IMG/VR virus record: IMGVR_UViG_3300030222_000011
Coordinates: 1-42,773 of that record
Length of the DNA: 42,773 nucleotides
Origin: a virus
Strand: one strand, 5' to 3'
This document shows positions 24,586-32,133 of this stretch, piece after piece. The notes beneath the pieces were generated by a model, which was not told where the DNA came from, made no database searches, and was given only the letters and a program-made list of their open reading frames with translations. Position 1 is the first letter of the stretch. Each line of letters opens with the position of its first letter. The translations under genes were made by a program, and so were the position numbers.

Positions 24586-26627
24586 GGGTCCTGACCGGTT
24601 CTGGCGCGCCGGGCGCGGGCGAGCGCGTCGGCGACGGACTGTCTGGAGGTTTCATCGGCGGCCGGCGCGGCGGCCCCCTTTGGTTGCCCGGCCGTCGAGA
24701 CCATCAGATCCTCAAGATCGACTTCGGCCGGTGCGAGCGCGGCCACGGCATCACGGCGCGCCGCCCACTCATCCTCGCCCCAGCGGTTGACGCCGAGCCG
24801 CACCATGGCCGCGCGCGCCTGGTTGGCGTTGTCGAGCACCTCGTTGCGCTTGCCGGCGGGAAGGTCCCACTGCCAGCGAACCCGGCCGGACCGGCGCACC
24901 ATGACGCGCCGCTCGGCGACGAGCTGCTGCCAGAAATCGTCGCCCATGCCGGCGGGCAGGTCGACGTATCCCGGACGCGCCGGATCGGTCTTCTTCAGGT
25001 GGCGCATCAGCCGGAGCTTGAACTCGGAGGCGTTGAAGGTGAAGAACCGGTTGGCGTAGGGCCGCCGCTTCTTGCGGCCGCGCTTGTCGGTCTCGTAGGA
25101 GACCTGCAAAAGCAGCGGCGCGTTGTCCTGGTTGCCGCCGCGCACCATGATCACCTTCGAGCGCGGGTGCTTCTTGGCCCAGTCCCACACATCGTTGGTC
25201 GAGTAGTTGCCGTCGATCGCCGTCATGTCGACGGGCCGTGCGAGACCGCTCTCGTCGGTCCATTTGCGCGCGATCAGCGCATCGAGCGCCGCCCTGATCT
25301 CGGGCTCGGATACATGGCCCGAATGCTCTTCGGCGCCCGGGCCGAAGCGCCCGGTCCGTCCGTCGAACCGGCCGTGATCGATCGGCGCCGCGTAGGCGAA
25401 CTCGCCGAACCCCCAAAGGGTCCACTCGACCCAGCTTTCCTGAACGTCGATGCCGAGGCAAAGAACGAGCGCGCGATCGGGCACGGTGCGCTTCCGGCGG
25501 GCATTTTCCTCGGCCCTGTCGCGCAGCATCTCCCAGTCGACCGCAGCCTGGTCGAACACCATCGGCAAGCCGAGCGAATCGTTGAAGAACGTCTGCTCGA
25601 TCGAACGGCGCTCGGCCTGGTCGGCGTCCTCGGCCGCTCCGTTCTGCACCTTGGCCCAGCCGCGCGCGATCGCCGACCAACTCTCAAGCGGCGAATAGGC
25701 CATCCAGATATGGAACGACCGGTGCCAGTTCTTCCGCTCGGGATGGCGCGCGACCCAGTGCGCGCCGTTGGCCGGATCGACCATCCAGGCCCGGTGGCGT
25801 TCCTCGATCCGCCCGGCGCAGGCGATGCACCGGAAATGCGCCTCCTCCGGGTTCTCCGGATCGAGATGGTCGCGCATGTTCTCCCATTCGAGCGGCTGGA
25901 ACGCGCCGCAATGCGGGCACGGCACGTGGTAGCTTTCCTGGCTGCCCTCGTTGAACGAACGCGTGATCCGGCATCCCGGCGACAGAAGGGGCGTCGACAG
26001 CTTGAAGATCTTCGCCTGCGCTGCGGCCTTGGCGCGGCTCTCGGCCTGCACCTCGGGGTCGCCGGCCGAATTGTCCTCCCATTTGCCGAGATCGTCGTGA
26101 ACCTGCTTGGGGCAGGTCATCTGCGACAGGTTGGCCGCCGAGTTGGCGCCGGCCACCTGGATCGCGCCGCGCCCGTCGCTGCGCTCCTTGTAACGCACCG
26201 AGCTGCCGCCATCGCGCGACCGCTCCGGAAACAGCGTGCGCAAATCCTTCGATTCCCGGATCATCGGCGCCAGCTTCTGTTTCGACCACCGGTCGCCGTT
26301 CTCCTCGGTGGGGTGCACGTAGAGGAAGAGGCACGGGGCGAGGTCGAGCGTGCCGAGCGTGAAGACGTTGGCGAGCACGGTGCCGCCGACCTGGGCCGAC
26401 TTGCGCAGCGTCACGTAGCGGCACGGCTCCTCGGGCGACAGCGCGTTCAGGATCTCCGTGAAGAACGGAAACAGCCTTTCATTGTAGGCGCCGGGGAAGT
26501 CCGAACTGGTCTCGGTGAAGCGGATGTTCCGCTTGGCCCAGGCCAGATAGTCGACCGGCGGCGGCGGCTCGGTCACCTCCGCCAGGACTTCGGCCAGAAG
26601 GCGTTCGGGATTGTAGAGCAGCGTCAC
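24582..26627 (-). CDS. Terminase large subunit (lambda gpA family)
   Basis: 681 aa from GTG 26627, overlapping the small-subunit stop. The N-terminal ATPase contains a KSAQVGGT loop as the Walker A equivalent (usually KSAQVGKT; the Gly for Lys is notable) and FLYVHPTEENGDRWSKQKL. A CPHC/CIAC zinc-type pair lies near residue 240-275. The nuclease part includes LVLCLGIDVQESWVEW and the Asp of TAIDGNYSTNDVWDW. It powers packaging and cuts cos. Confidence 0.92.
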   Translation of the reverse strand: MTLLYNPERLLAEVLAEVTEPPPPVDYLAWAKRNIRFTETSSDFPGAYNERLFPFFTEILNALSPEEPCRYVTLRKSAQVGGTVLANVFTLGTLDLAPCLFLYVHPTEENGDRWSKQKLAPMIRESKDLRTLFPERSRDGGSSVRYKERSDGRGAIQVAGANSAANLSQMTCPKQVHDDLGKWEDNSAGDPEVQAESRAKAAAQAKIFKLSTPLLSPGCRITRSFNEGSQESYHVPCPHCGAFQPLEWENMRDHLDPENPEEAHFRCIACAGRIEERHRAWMVDPANGAHWVARHPERKNWHRSFHIWMAYSPLESWSAIARGWAKVQNGAAEDADQAERRSIEQTFFNDSLGLPMVFDQAAVDWEMLRDRAEENARRKRTVPDRALVLCLGIDVQESWVEWTLWGFGEFAYAAPIDHGRFDGRTGRFGPGAEEHSGHVSEPEIRAALDALIARKWTDESGLARPVDMTAIDGNYSTNDVWDWAKKHPRSKVIMVRGGNQDNAPLLLQVSYETDKRGRKKRRPYANRFFTFNASEFKLRLMRHLKKTDPARPGYVDLPAGMGDDFWQQLVAERRVMVRRSGRVRWQWDLPAGKRNEVLDNANQARAAMVRLGVNRWGEDEWAARRDAVAALAPAEVDLEDLMVSTAGQPKGAAAPAADETSRQSVADALARARRARTGQDP

Positions 26628-27280
26628 GCGGCCAGTTCCGGTGCGTGCGCGGCATCGTCATCGGTCGCGTCCTCGACATGGACCGGCTGGGCTTCCGCGT
26701 CGGCCTTGAAGCCGGCGCTTGCGCGCTTGCGGGAGTCGCGCCAGCAGCGGGTCAGCAACGTCATCGCCTCGGACTTGGAAAGGCCGTGCTCGGCGGCCAG
26801 CGCCATGGCCATGTCGCGGATCGCCGCCTCCATCACCGTGAAGGCTTCCGAGGCGGCGCGGGTGATCTGGGTCCGGGCATCGGCGGTCAGCATGTATCGC
26901 CCGGTCTGCGCCGCTTCCTCGCGCGCCATGCGCTCGGTCTGCATCTTGGCCTGCTTGGCCTTTTCCTCGGCCACGATGCGCAGGTGATTGTCGGCCGCCG
27001 AAGGGCCGGGTTCGAGCGGTGGGGCTTCCAGTTCGGCGCGTCCAGTGCTGCCGTCGATGACAGCAGCAGCCGCCTTGCCGTTCGCGCCCAGCGCCTGCGA
27101 CTGGTCGAGCCGCTGGCCGAGATGGCGATCGGCGATCTCGACGATGATGCGCGCACGCCGGCCCTCACCCTCCAGCGCCGACGGGCCGATCTGGCCATCG
27201 GCGATGTACTGCGAGATGCGCCCCGGCGAGACGCCGCGGTGCGCGGCATACTCGCCCTTGCTCATCGTGCGCTCGGTCAT
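26624..27280 (-). CDS. Terminase small subunit (Nu1-like)
   Basis: 218 aa from ATG 27280 (an ATG 15 nt further in is an alternative). Residues 6-60 form a winged helix (SKGEYAAHRGVSPGRISQYI) that should bind cos, as in lambda Nu1. A long helical region (about 95-150) mediates oligomer and large-subunit contacts. It precedes the gpA gene and follows a repeat-bearing intergenic region, as in lambda. Confidence 0.85.
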   Translation of the reverse strand: MTERTMSKGEYAAHRGVSPGRISQYIADGQIGPSALEGEGRRARIIVEIADRHLGQRLDQSQALGANGKAAAAVIDGSTGRAELEAPPLEPGPSAADNHLRIVAEEKAKQAKMQTERMAREEAAQTGRYMLTADARTQITRAASEAFTVMEAAIRDMAMALAAEHGLSKSEAMTLLTRCWRDSRKRASAGFKADAEAQPVHVEDATDDDAAHAPELAA

Positions 27281-27509
27281 GATGACATGCCCCGCGCGTT
27301 CGCGCTCACTTTAGCGATTGGCATCGATCTTTAGGCTCGGTGTTTAGGCTTCGAAAACCGGCTCAGACTGGCCACAAACTGGGGCCCGAATTACTCGCGT
27401 CGGCGAGGCGCCGAGGAAGGACCCGCAGCGCCGCACCACACCCCCCGTTCAATGCGAATGGACCTGCGACGCCGATCACCATCGGTGGCTTTGCCGTTTG
27501 GACCGGCGT
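27281..27509. other. Intergenic region before terminase; candidate cos/packaging site
   Basis: In lambda the cos site lies directly before nu1; this is the same place. Three similar motifs CTTTAGC (27309-27315), CTTTAGGC (27329-27336) and GTTTAGGC (27342-27349) could be binding sites for the small subunit. A small inverted repeat CTCGC-N4-GCGAG lies at 27394-27407. No other function is visible in these 229 bp. The exact cut cannot be told from sequence. Confidence 0.4.
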
Positions 27510-28328
27510 TCAGCAACGGTATGGGCGGTTGGGCTTGCGCAGGATGGCATCGGCGTGCCGCCTGACCCAGACCGGCAGGCGCTGCCTGACCGTCTGCGCC
27601 GTCCACTGGCGGAAGCGGAAGCGCTTCTCGTAGGCGGGCCGGTTGGTCGTGAAGATGAACAGCGGCACGATCGTGCCGTCGGCCTTGCGCTGCCAGATGC
27701 CGCGCGGCAGGCTGTCGGCATTGCCGCCCATGCCTTGGTCCCGTGCCCCCGGCACGAAGACCCGTCCGATGCCGCGCGTCTTGCGGCGCTTCATCGTCTT
27801 GCCCGTCGCGTTGCCGATGCCCTCGGTGCCGATGCGCAGCTGCGCGACGATTTCCGGATAGACCCGCGTGGGCACGTTACCGTAGCGGTTGAGCCGGATG
27901 CCCGCCCCCGGCATCGCGTATTCGTTGGACCGCATCAGCCCCTTGGCGATCAGGAACTTCTCCCACCTGGTATGGCCGCGATATTCGCCGGTGATTTGCG
28001 GCCGCAGATACTTGGCCGCCGGCGTTCCCTTGCCCGCCCGATCCTTGATGAACAGGCGCGCGACCGGCTTGCGCGTCGAGGCGAACGCCATGGTCGCCGC
28101 GCGCTGGGTGAACGGCACGGGCTTGTCGAAAACCCGCTTCGTCCATTTCTGGAAATAGCCCTCGGCGGGCGCGTAGCCGCTGAACGACCGCCTGCCGACG
28201 CCGGACTTGCCGACGATCTCGACGGCGGTCTGGTTGACGGCGCGGCGCAGGACGCGCGGCAGGTCCTCGCCCAGATCGCGGGCAAGGCGCCGGTCGAACT
28301 GCAGATGGTTGCTGCGGACGGTGAGCAT
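27510..28328 (-). CDS. Phage protein, possibly related to minor tail protein Z
   Basis: 272 aa. QTAVEIVGKSGVGRRSF, ATMAFASTRKPVARLFIKD and GTPAAKYLRPQITGEYRG resemble the lambda Z type of tail completion protein, but only weakly, and the position (before terminase, not after FII) is different. Basic and soluble, ending in RKPNRPYRC. No clear ribosome-binding site before ATG 28328. If it is Z, the late genes have been rearranged. Confidence 0.55.
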   Translation of the reverse strand: MLTVRSNHLQFDRRLARDLGEDLPRVLRRAVNQTAVEIVGKSGVGRRSFSGYAPAEGYFQKWTKRVFDKPVPFTQRAATMAFASTRKPVARLFIKDRAGKGTPAAKYLRPQITGEYRGHTRWEKFLIAKGLMRSNEYAMPGAGIRLNRYGNVPTRVYPEIVAQLRIGTEGIGNATGKTMKRRKTRGIGRVFVPGARDQGMGGNADSLPRGIWQRKADGTIVPLFIFTTNRPAYEKRFRFRQWTAQTVRQRLPVWVRRHADAILRKPNRPYRC

Positions 28329-28490
28329 CGCGGCTGATCGCAGGCCATAGCTTCCACTTCGCGGACCATCGCACGCGGCCAGATCGGCCTTGTGGGGTCC
28401 AGGGTTGCCGGGTGTCGCATCCCGGGGAACGGGATCGTCAACGCGAGAAGAGCACGGAGGCGCCCTGCGGCAGTGGCCTAGTTCGAAGCG

Positions 28491-29138
28491 CTAGTCGCTG
28501 AGCTTCACGCTGTCAACGCCCATGCGGCAGGGTGTGAGCCTTCCGAACAGGTCGAGCTCGAGGGCCAACTCGCCGTTGCGATCCTCCGACCGCACGACAT
28601 GCCCTTCGAGCCCCTTGAACATCCCCGAAGTGATCACGACACGCCGGCCTCGGGCGAACAGCACGCCCTGGCTGAACGCATCAAGTCCCTCGAATTCCAT
28701 CAGCTTTTCGACCGTTGCACCCGGCAACGCCTGCGGCCGGCCGGCGCTGCCCAGGATGCCGGTGACGCCGTCGAACGTCATCACGCCGAGCCATGCCGCC
28801 TCCCATCCGGCGATCAGCTCGACCAGCACATAGCCGTCGAACAGTGGTATCTTGCGGTCGACGACGGCGCGCCGACGCCCCACCCTTTTCACAACTTTCC
28901 GCATCGGACACCAGGCGTTCAGCCCCTCGGCCCGCATCGATTCGGTTAGCGCCATGCCACTGCCGCGATGGGCCACGACATACCAGGCGCACTTGCCGTC
29001 GCGATCGGCCGCCTGGGCCCGCAACCAGCGGACCATGTCGCGCCGGGCGCGCTCGCTTTCCGCCTTTCGCACCGACCGGTCCGGGTCGACGACATGGGTC
29101 CGCCAGTCGTCATCGCCAAAGTCAGGCTTCACGGTCAT
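28491..29138 (-). CDS. NusG/RfaH-type transcription elongation factor
   Basis: 215 aa. Residues 1-48 are a charged extension. An NGN domain follows (about 50-150: AWYVVAHRGSGMALTESMRA, RKIPLFDGYVLVEL, FDGVTGILGSAGRPQALP) and a KOW domain (about 158-215: GVLFARGRRVVITSG and FKGLEGHVVRS). NusG paralogues bind RNA polymerase and prevent pausing or termination. ATG 29138 overlaps the initiator gene by 17 nt. It lies just before the long late region, where lambda would use an unrelated factor (Q). A late-gene antiterminator is the likely role. Confidence 0.85.
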   Translation of the reverse strand: MTVKPDFGDDDWRTHVVDPDRSVRKAESERARRDMVRWLRAQAADRDGKCAWYVVAHRGSGMALTESMRAEGLNAWCPMRKVVKRVGRRRAVVDRKIPLFDGYVLVELIAGWEAAWLGVMTFDGVTGILGSAGRPQALPGATVEKLMEFEGLDAFSQGVLFARGRRVVITSGMFKGLEGHVVRSEDRNGELALELDLFGRLTPCRMGVDSVKLSD

Positions 29139-30447
29139 CTCCCGTCGCTCCATCGGTTCGGGTTGCGGTTTCAAGCGCCTCGGCGAACGCCACGAGCGCG
29201 GCATCCAGATCGCCGCCGGGCGGGGTCTTCGGCAAATAGACGACCTCCATCCCATCGGCGCGCGGGAACCATGGCCAGCGTCGTTCCGCAAACAGGGCCT
29301 GCCAGGCCCTGGCCAGATCAGAGCCGGCGGGCACGGCCTCCATCGCCTCGGCCATGGCGTGCCATCGCGGCGCGAACACCTGCCCCTTGCGGCGCTGCGC
29401 CGCGTAGCCGATCGCCATGAGCGATGGCCATGCGGCCCGGAAATGCACTGGCAGCGGCGTCTCTGGCAGATCGACGCCCTTGCGCTCGGGCCCGGCCATG
29501 ACCTGGCCGAGCCAGAACGCCGACCAGACTGGGCCGAACGGCGGAGCGTGGCCGTCGGGCAGCCTGGCCGACCGGGCCGAGTTCGTTGCGGTACGCCTGG
29601 CGCGCTCGACCGCGCTGTCGGACAGGTCGGTCCATTTGCGGTCCCGGAAATAGACCCCGAGCGGCACGGGCTTGACGCCCTGCCGGGCGCATTCACCGAG
29701 ATAGGCGTCGCGGCAGCGCTCGGCTTCGGCCCGCTCGGCGTCGGTCAGCCGGCCGAACTGCGTCACCGCCCAGCGGATCGAGCCGCCCAGCCATCCGTGC
29801 CACTCGCCCTGCGCCGAGCCGGCGCCCTTGCCCAGCGCCTTGACGCGCTTTTCGAACTTGGCCGGGTCATCGACCGTTCCGGACGCCCCATCGTCGGGCT
29901 CCAGATGTTGATCGTTCCCCGCCCCGTCCGTCGCCTCGCGCGCGCGCTCTCTCTCTTGAGGGTTATGAGGGTTATGAGGGTTATACTGAGGGGTTGGGTG
30001 ACATCTGGTGTCACCCTTATTGGCCGATTTGTCACCCTTAGCGTCCGAAATGTCACCCTTGGCGTCGTCGGCTAAGGGTGTCACCATGTCACCCTTAGCC
30101 ACTACATCTTGTGTCGCCTCTTCAGCGCGCCGGCCATCGATCACCGCCGCCCAGCCGTGACGGGACAGCGCATTGAGCATGTCGACATCGAGCGCATATT
30201 CGTTGGTGGAACCCGGCCCGTTGCCGCCCTTTCGCACGAGCGTGAGCAGGCCGACCGAGACGAACTCGTCGATCTTGCGCTGGACCGTGCGGCGCGAGGA
30301 TTCGGCCGCCAGGGCCACCGTGTCGAGCGAGGGGAAGATCTTCGTGCCGTCATCGTGGCAGTGATCGATCAGCTTCATCAGGACGAGCTTGCGCGTCCTG
30401 CAGCCCATCACCGCCTTAAAGCCCAGCCCGAGCAGATGCGCGCTCAC
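29122..30447 (-). CDS. Replication initiator-like protein with winged helix and internal iterons (lambda O-like logic)
   Basis: 441 aa from GTG 30447, overlapping the HTH gene stop. Residues 1-95 form a winged-helix domain (DGTKIFPSLDTVALAAESSRRTVQRKIDEF). Residues 115-165 are a low-complexity hinge with KGD repeats and NPHNPHNPQ. The C-terminal half is helical with AMAEAMEAVPAGSDLARAW. The hinge is encoded by iteron-like DNA (29958-30100). Lambda O has the same layout: DNA-binding N-terminus, ori inside the gene, partner-binding C-terminus. No helicase or loader gene is seen, so it may recruit host DnaB directly. Confidence 0.7.
   Translation of the reverse strand: MSAHLLGLGFKAVMGCRTRKLVLMKLIDHCHDDGTKIFPSLDTVALAAESSRRTVQRKIDEFVSVGLLTLVRKGGNGPGSTNEYALDVDMLNALSRHGWAAVIDGRRAEEATQDVVAKGDMVTPLADDAKGDISDAKGDKSANKGDTRCHPTPQYNPHNPHNPQERERAREATDGAGNDQHLEPDDGASGTVDDPAKFEKRVKALGKGAGSAQGEWHGWLGGSIRWAVTQFGRLTDAERAEAERCRDAYLGECARQGVKPVPLGVYFRDRKWTDLSDSAVERARRTATNSARSARLPDGHAPPFGPVWSAFWLGQVMAGPERKGVDLPETPLPVHFRAAWPSLMAIGYAAQRRKGQVFAPRWHAMAEAMEAVPAGSDLARAWQALFAERRWPWFPRADGMEVVYLPKTPPGGDLDAALVAFAEALETATRTDGATGDDREA
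29958..30100. repeat. Iteron cluster, putative phage replication origin inside the initiator gene
   Basis: Direct copies of GTCACCCTTA begin at 30010, 30031 and 30052 (last with G for A), exactly 21 bp apart, and at 30088. An inverted relative (GCTAAGGGTGTC) lies at 30071-30082. Perfect 8-bp arms GGGTGACA (29996-30003) and TGTCACCC (30009-30016) form a palindrome over the first copy. Three 9-bp tandem copies of GAGGGTTAT (29958-29984) adjoin it. The spacing is a multiple of three, so the protein carries KGD repeats. Spacing of two helical turns and the inverted elements argue for initiator binding. Confidence 0.65.
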
Positions 30448-30806
30448 GCCGGGCCTCCATCGTCTTGCCCGTGCTGAAGCGTCAGGGGCTCACTTCCTTT
30501 CCCATCAGCCGGCACGTCATCATCCAGAATCGCATCAACCAATTCGTCGCTGACAAGGGTCAGCAGAAGGCGGCGGCGCAGTTCCGTGACGGTCATCTTG
30601 CGCGCCCTGGCCGCCGCTCGCAGGCCGGCATTGATCCGCGCGTCTTCAGCGCGGGCCGCATCACGCCTTCGCGCATAGCGGATGAAGCCGCCGATCGTGG
30701 TCGTCTTCACCCCGAGTTCGGCCGCGATCTGGGTGCGGCTGGCGCCCGCCTCACGGCGGGCCATCACATAGTCGGTCCGGTGCATGCCGCGCGGGTCGAG
30801 CGTCAT
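30444..30806 (-). CDS. Small helix-turn-helix protein
   Basis: 120 aa. MHRTDYVMARREAGASRTQIAAELGVKTTTIGGFIRYA is a typical helix-turn-helix of the sigma-region-4/resolvase style. The rest is Arg/Ala-rich helix and an acidic tail. The ribosome-binding sequence before ATG 30806 (AGGGGG) comes from a short REP-like element. Same strand and stop overlap with the initiator gene (GTGA). Likely a DNA-binding regulator of early or late genes. Confidence 0.65.
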   Translation of the reverse strand: MTLDPRGMHRTDYVMARREAGASRTQIAAELGVKTTTIGGFIRYARRRDAARAEDARINAGLRAAARARKMTVTELRRRLLLTLVSDELVDAILDDDVPADGKGSEPLTLQHGQDDGGPA

Positions 30807-31492
30807 GGGCTGAGCCCCCTATCGCTCGCAACGCCGGTCATTTTGTTCGCGCCACGCCCCTCGCCCTTCATCGCCTCGAGCATGGCGCTGGCGGCGGGCC
30901 AGTCGACGCGCAGCGACAGCCGCCTGATCCCGTGCCAGGGCCCCATGATCGCCCCGCCGAAGGCGGCGGCGCGGCGCAGCGTCTCGATCTCCATGCGCAC
31001 GTCGACCGCATCGACGCAGCCGGCCCGCCAGCGATCGCCCTTGTCGCGGGCGCGCTCGTCGGGCAGCGGGAAGCCCGGGCCGCCCACCGTGGCGGCCAGC
31101 CGTGCCTCGCGATCGACGGTATCCGGAAACAGGCCGTTGACCGGCAGGAGACGCGCCGGATCGTCGGTCTCGCCCCCGCTCGCCAGCCATCGGTCGGCGA
31201 TCCGGTCGAGCGCCCGAGCCAGCGCCTTGAGCGCGGCGTCCCGGCTGGCGAAGAACCAGCCCGGCGGCAGCACGGTGCGACCCAGGCCGATCGTCGGCGC
31301 GAGCACCCAGGTGAAGCCGCGCACGGTGCCGGTCCGCCCGCGCAGCGGATCGCCGCCCAGCTCCGGACCTGATCCGGGGTCCGGCGCGATGCAGGGCACC
31401 ACGGCCAGCGCGCCGAACGCCTCGCCCGCCAGCACGACCCGATGGCCGTCCGAGACCATCGGCACCGAGACTTGTTCGGGCAGGCGGGTCAT
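30803..31492 (-). CDS. Hypothetical phage protein (229 aa) with a REP-encoded segment
   Basis: A soluble Arg/Gly-rich protein with no recognised domain. Residues around 37-46 (PDPGSGPELGG) are encoded by a palindromic REP unit (31362-31384), and the C-terminal ASDRGLSP by a second element at the gene junction. Core segments WVLAPTIGLGRTVLPPGWFF and FGGAIMGPWHGIRRLSLRVD look conserved in character. The stop overlaps the next start (ATGA). Part of the early operon; function unknown. Confidence 0.6.
   Translation of the reverse strand: MTRLPEQVSVPMVSDGHRVVLAGEAFGALAVVPCIAPDPGSGPELGGDPLRGRTGTVRGFTWVLAPTIGLGRTVLPPGWFFASRDAALKALARALDRIADRWLASGGETDDPARLLPVNGLFPDTVDREARLAATVGGPGFPLPDERARDKGDRWRAGCVDAVDVRMEIETLRRAAAFGGAIMGPWHGIRRLSLRVDWPAASAMLEAMKGEGRGANKMTGVASDRGLSP
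31362..31384. repeat. REP-type palindrome inside a gene (PDPGSGPE unit)
   Basis: TCCGGACC-TGAT-CCGGGGTCCGG forms an imperfect palindrome, related to the unit at 33766-33790 (ACCCCGGATCAAGTCCGGGG). On the coding strand it reads as Pro-Asp-Pro-Gly-Ser-Gly-Pro-Glu. Such units are common in alphaproteobacterial intergenic DNA; here one sits in frame inside an ORF. Confidence 0.7.
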
Positions 31493-31656
31493 CGGATCGC
31501 CCCCGTGACGCCACGCCCGCGATCATCCCTGCCTGTTTCAGGGAGAGACGGCTTTACCTTGCGTTTACGATCGCGGCGAAGAGTCGGGATCGGAAAATCT
31601 TCCGAAGCGTAGTGCCCGTTGCGCGAATTACTTCGCCCACGAAGAAGGACAAGACA

Positions 31657-31809
31657 GTGGAACTGATCCTCGCCATCGGCATCGCCATTTGCGCCGTGAC
31701 CATGTCGTGGGCCTGCGCCGGCGTCGGCGCTGATCGCCAGGAGATCAGGCAGATGCTCGAGCGCGAGGACGCCGAGCGCGCCGACGATGATGCGTTCATC
31801 GACGACTAG
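31657..31809 (+). CDS. 50-residue membrane protein, plus strand
   Basis: The GTG start at 31657 has AAGGA 7 nt upstream. The product has a single N-terminal hydrophobic helix (ELILAIGIAICAVTMSWACAGV) and a short acidic tail (LEREDAERADDDAFIDD). It runs against the early operon and overlaps the end of the convergent gene at 31796 by 14 nt. Function unknown; small phage membrane peptides often act in exclusion or host interference. Confidence 0.5.
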   Translation: MELILAIGIAICAVTMSWACAGVGADRQEIRQMLEREDAERADDDAFIDD

Positions 31810-31978
31810 CACGATCCCCCCCCTTCCGCACCGTGTCGCGCGCCATGTAGAGCGTGCGCCAGACGGCATCTTCGCGCACCGACAGAAGGTCTGCGATCTC
31901 CCTGGTCGAGAACTGGCCCGACGCCCACAGGACGCACGCGGCGATCGCCTGGCCGTCGAACAGGACCGCGCGGTTCAT
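31796..31978 (-). CDS. Small HTH protein (60 aa)
   Basis: FSTREIADLLSVREDAVWRTLYMARDTV is a helix-turn-helix of the sigma-factor/LuxR C-terminal style. The rest is only 25 residues. ATG 31978 overlaps the stop of the REP-derived ORF upstream (ATGA), so its translation is probably coupled to that ORF. Likely DNA-binding. Confidence 0.6.
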   Translation of the reverse strand: MNRAVLFDGQAIAACVLWASGQFSTREIADLLSVREDAVWRTLYMARDTVRKGGDRASRR

Positions 31979-32133
31979 GAATTCGCCTCTTTGTCGCTCG
32001 CAGTGTCGGCCGCTGCGCGGCCTTGCTCGCTCCCGGCCAAAGGGCCGGACGGGCAGTCGCCCTTGCGGCCTTCGGCCGGGCCCTCATCCTGAGCGTGCGG
32101 AACGGGCCTGTGGTGAGCCAGTCGAACCATCAT
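31975..32133 (-). CDS. 52-residue ORF made of REP-like repeats, coupled on both sides
   Basis: It starts at ATG 32133, overlapping the cytosine methyltransferase stop (ATGATG), and ends at 31975, overlapping the next gene's start. The product begins MMVRLAHHRPVPHAQDEG, then GDCPSGPLAGSEQGR and AAADTASDKEANS. The first part is a repeat often read as MVRQAHHE in other genomes; the second is the same unit found at 42457 and 42688. No fold can be predicted. It may be only a translational bridge between the methyltransferase and the HTH gene. Confidence 0.45.
   Translation of the reverse strand: MMVRLAHHRPVPHAQDEGPAEGRKGDCPSGPLAGSEQGRAAADTASDKEANS
31987..32130. repeat. Composite of REP-like palindromes
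   Basis: Two units lie side by side. One (31987-32055 or so) contains GGCCGCTGCGCGGCC and CGGCCAAAGGGCCG hairpins and matches copies at 42457 and 42688. The other (32080-32130) contains CCTCATCCTGAGCGTGCGG and ends in the sequence read as ATGGTTCGAC on the minus strand. Together they form the ORF at 31975-32133. Confidence 0.65.

Noticed and set aside
24684-26987. Long plus-strand open frame of about 770 codons
   Set aside because: Antisense to the terminase genes; composition is biased and no domain can be seen.
31489-31869. Minus-strand open frame that would overlap the next start (ATGA)
   Set aside because: The overlap is attractive, but the frame is antisense to the membrane-peptide gene with its good ribosome-binding site, and the protein is of low-complexity shadow type.
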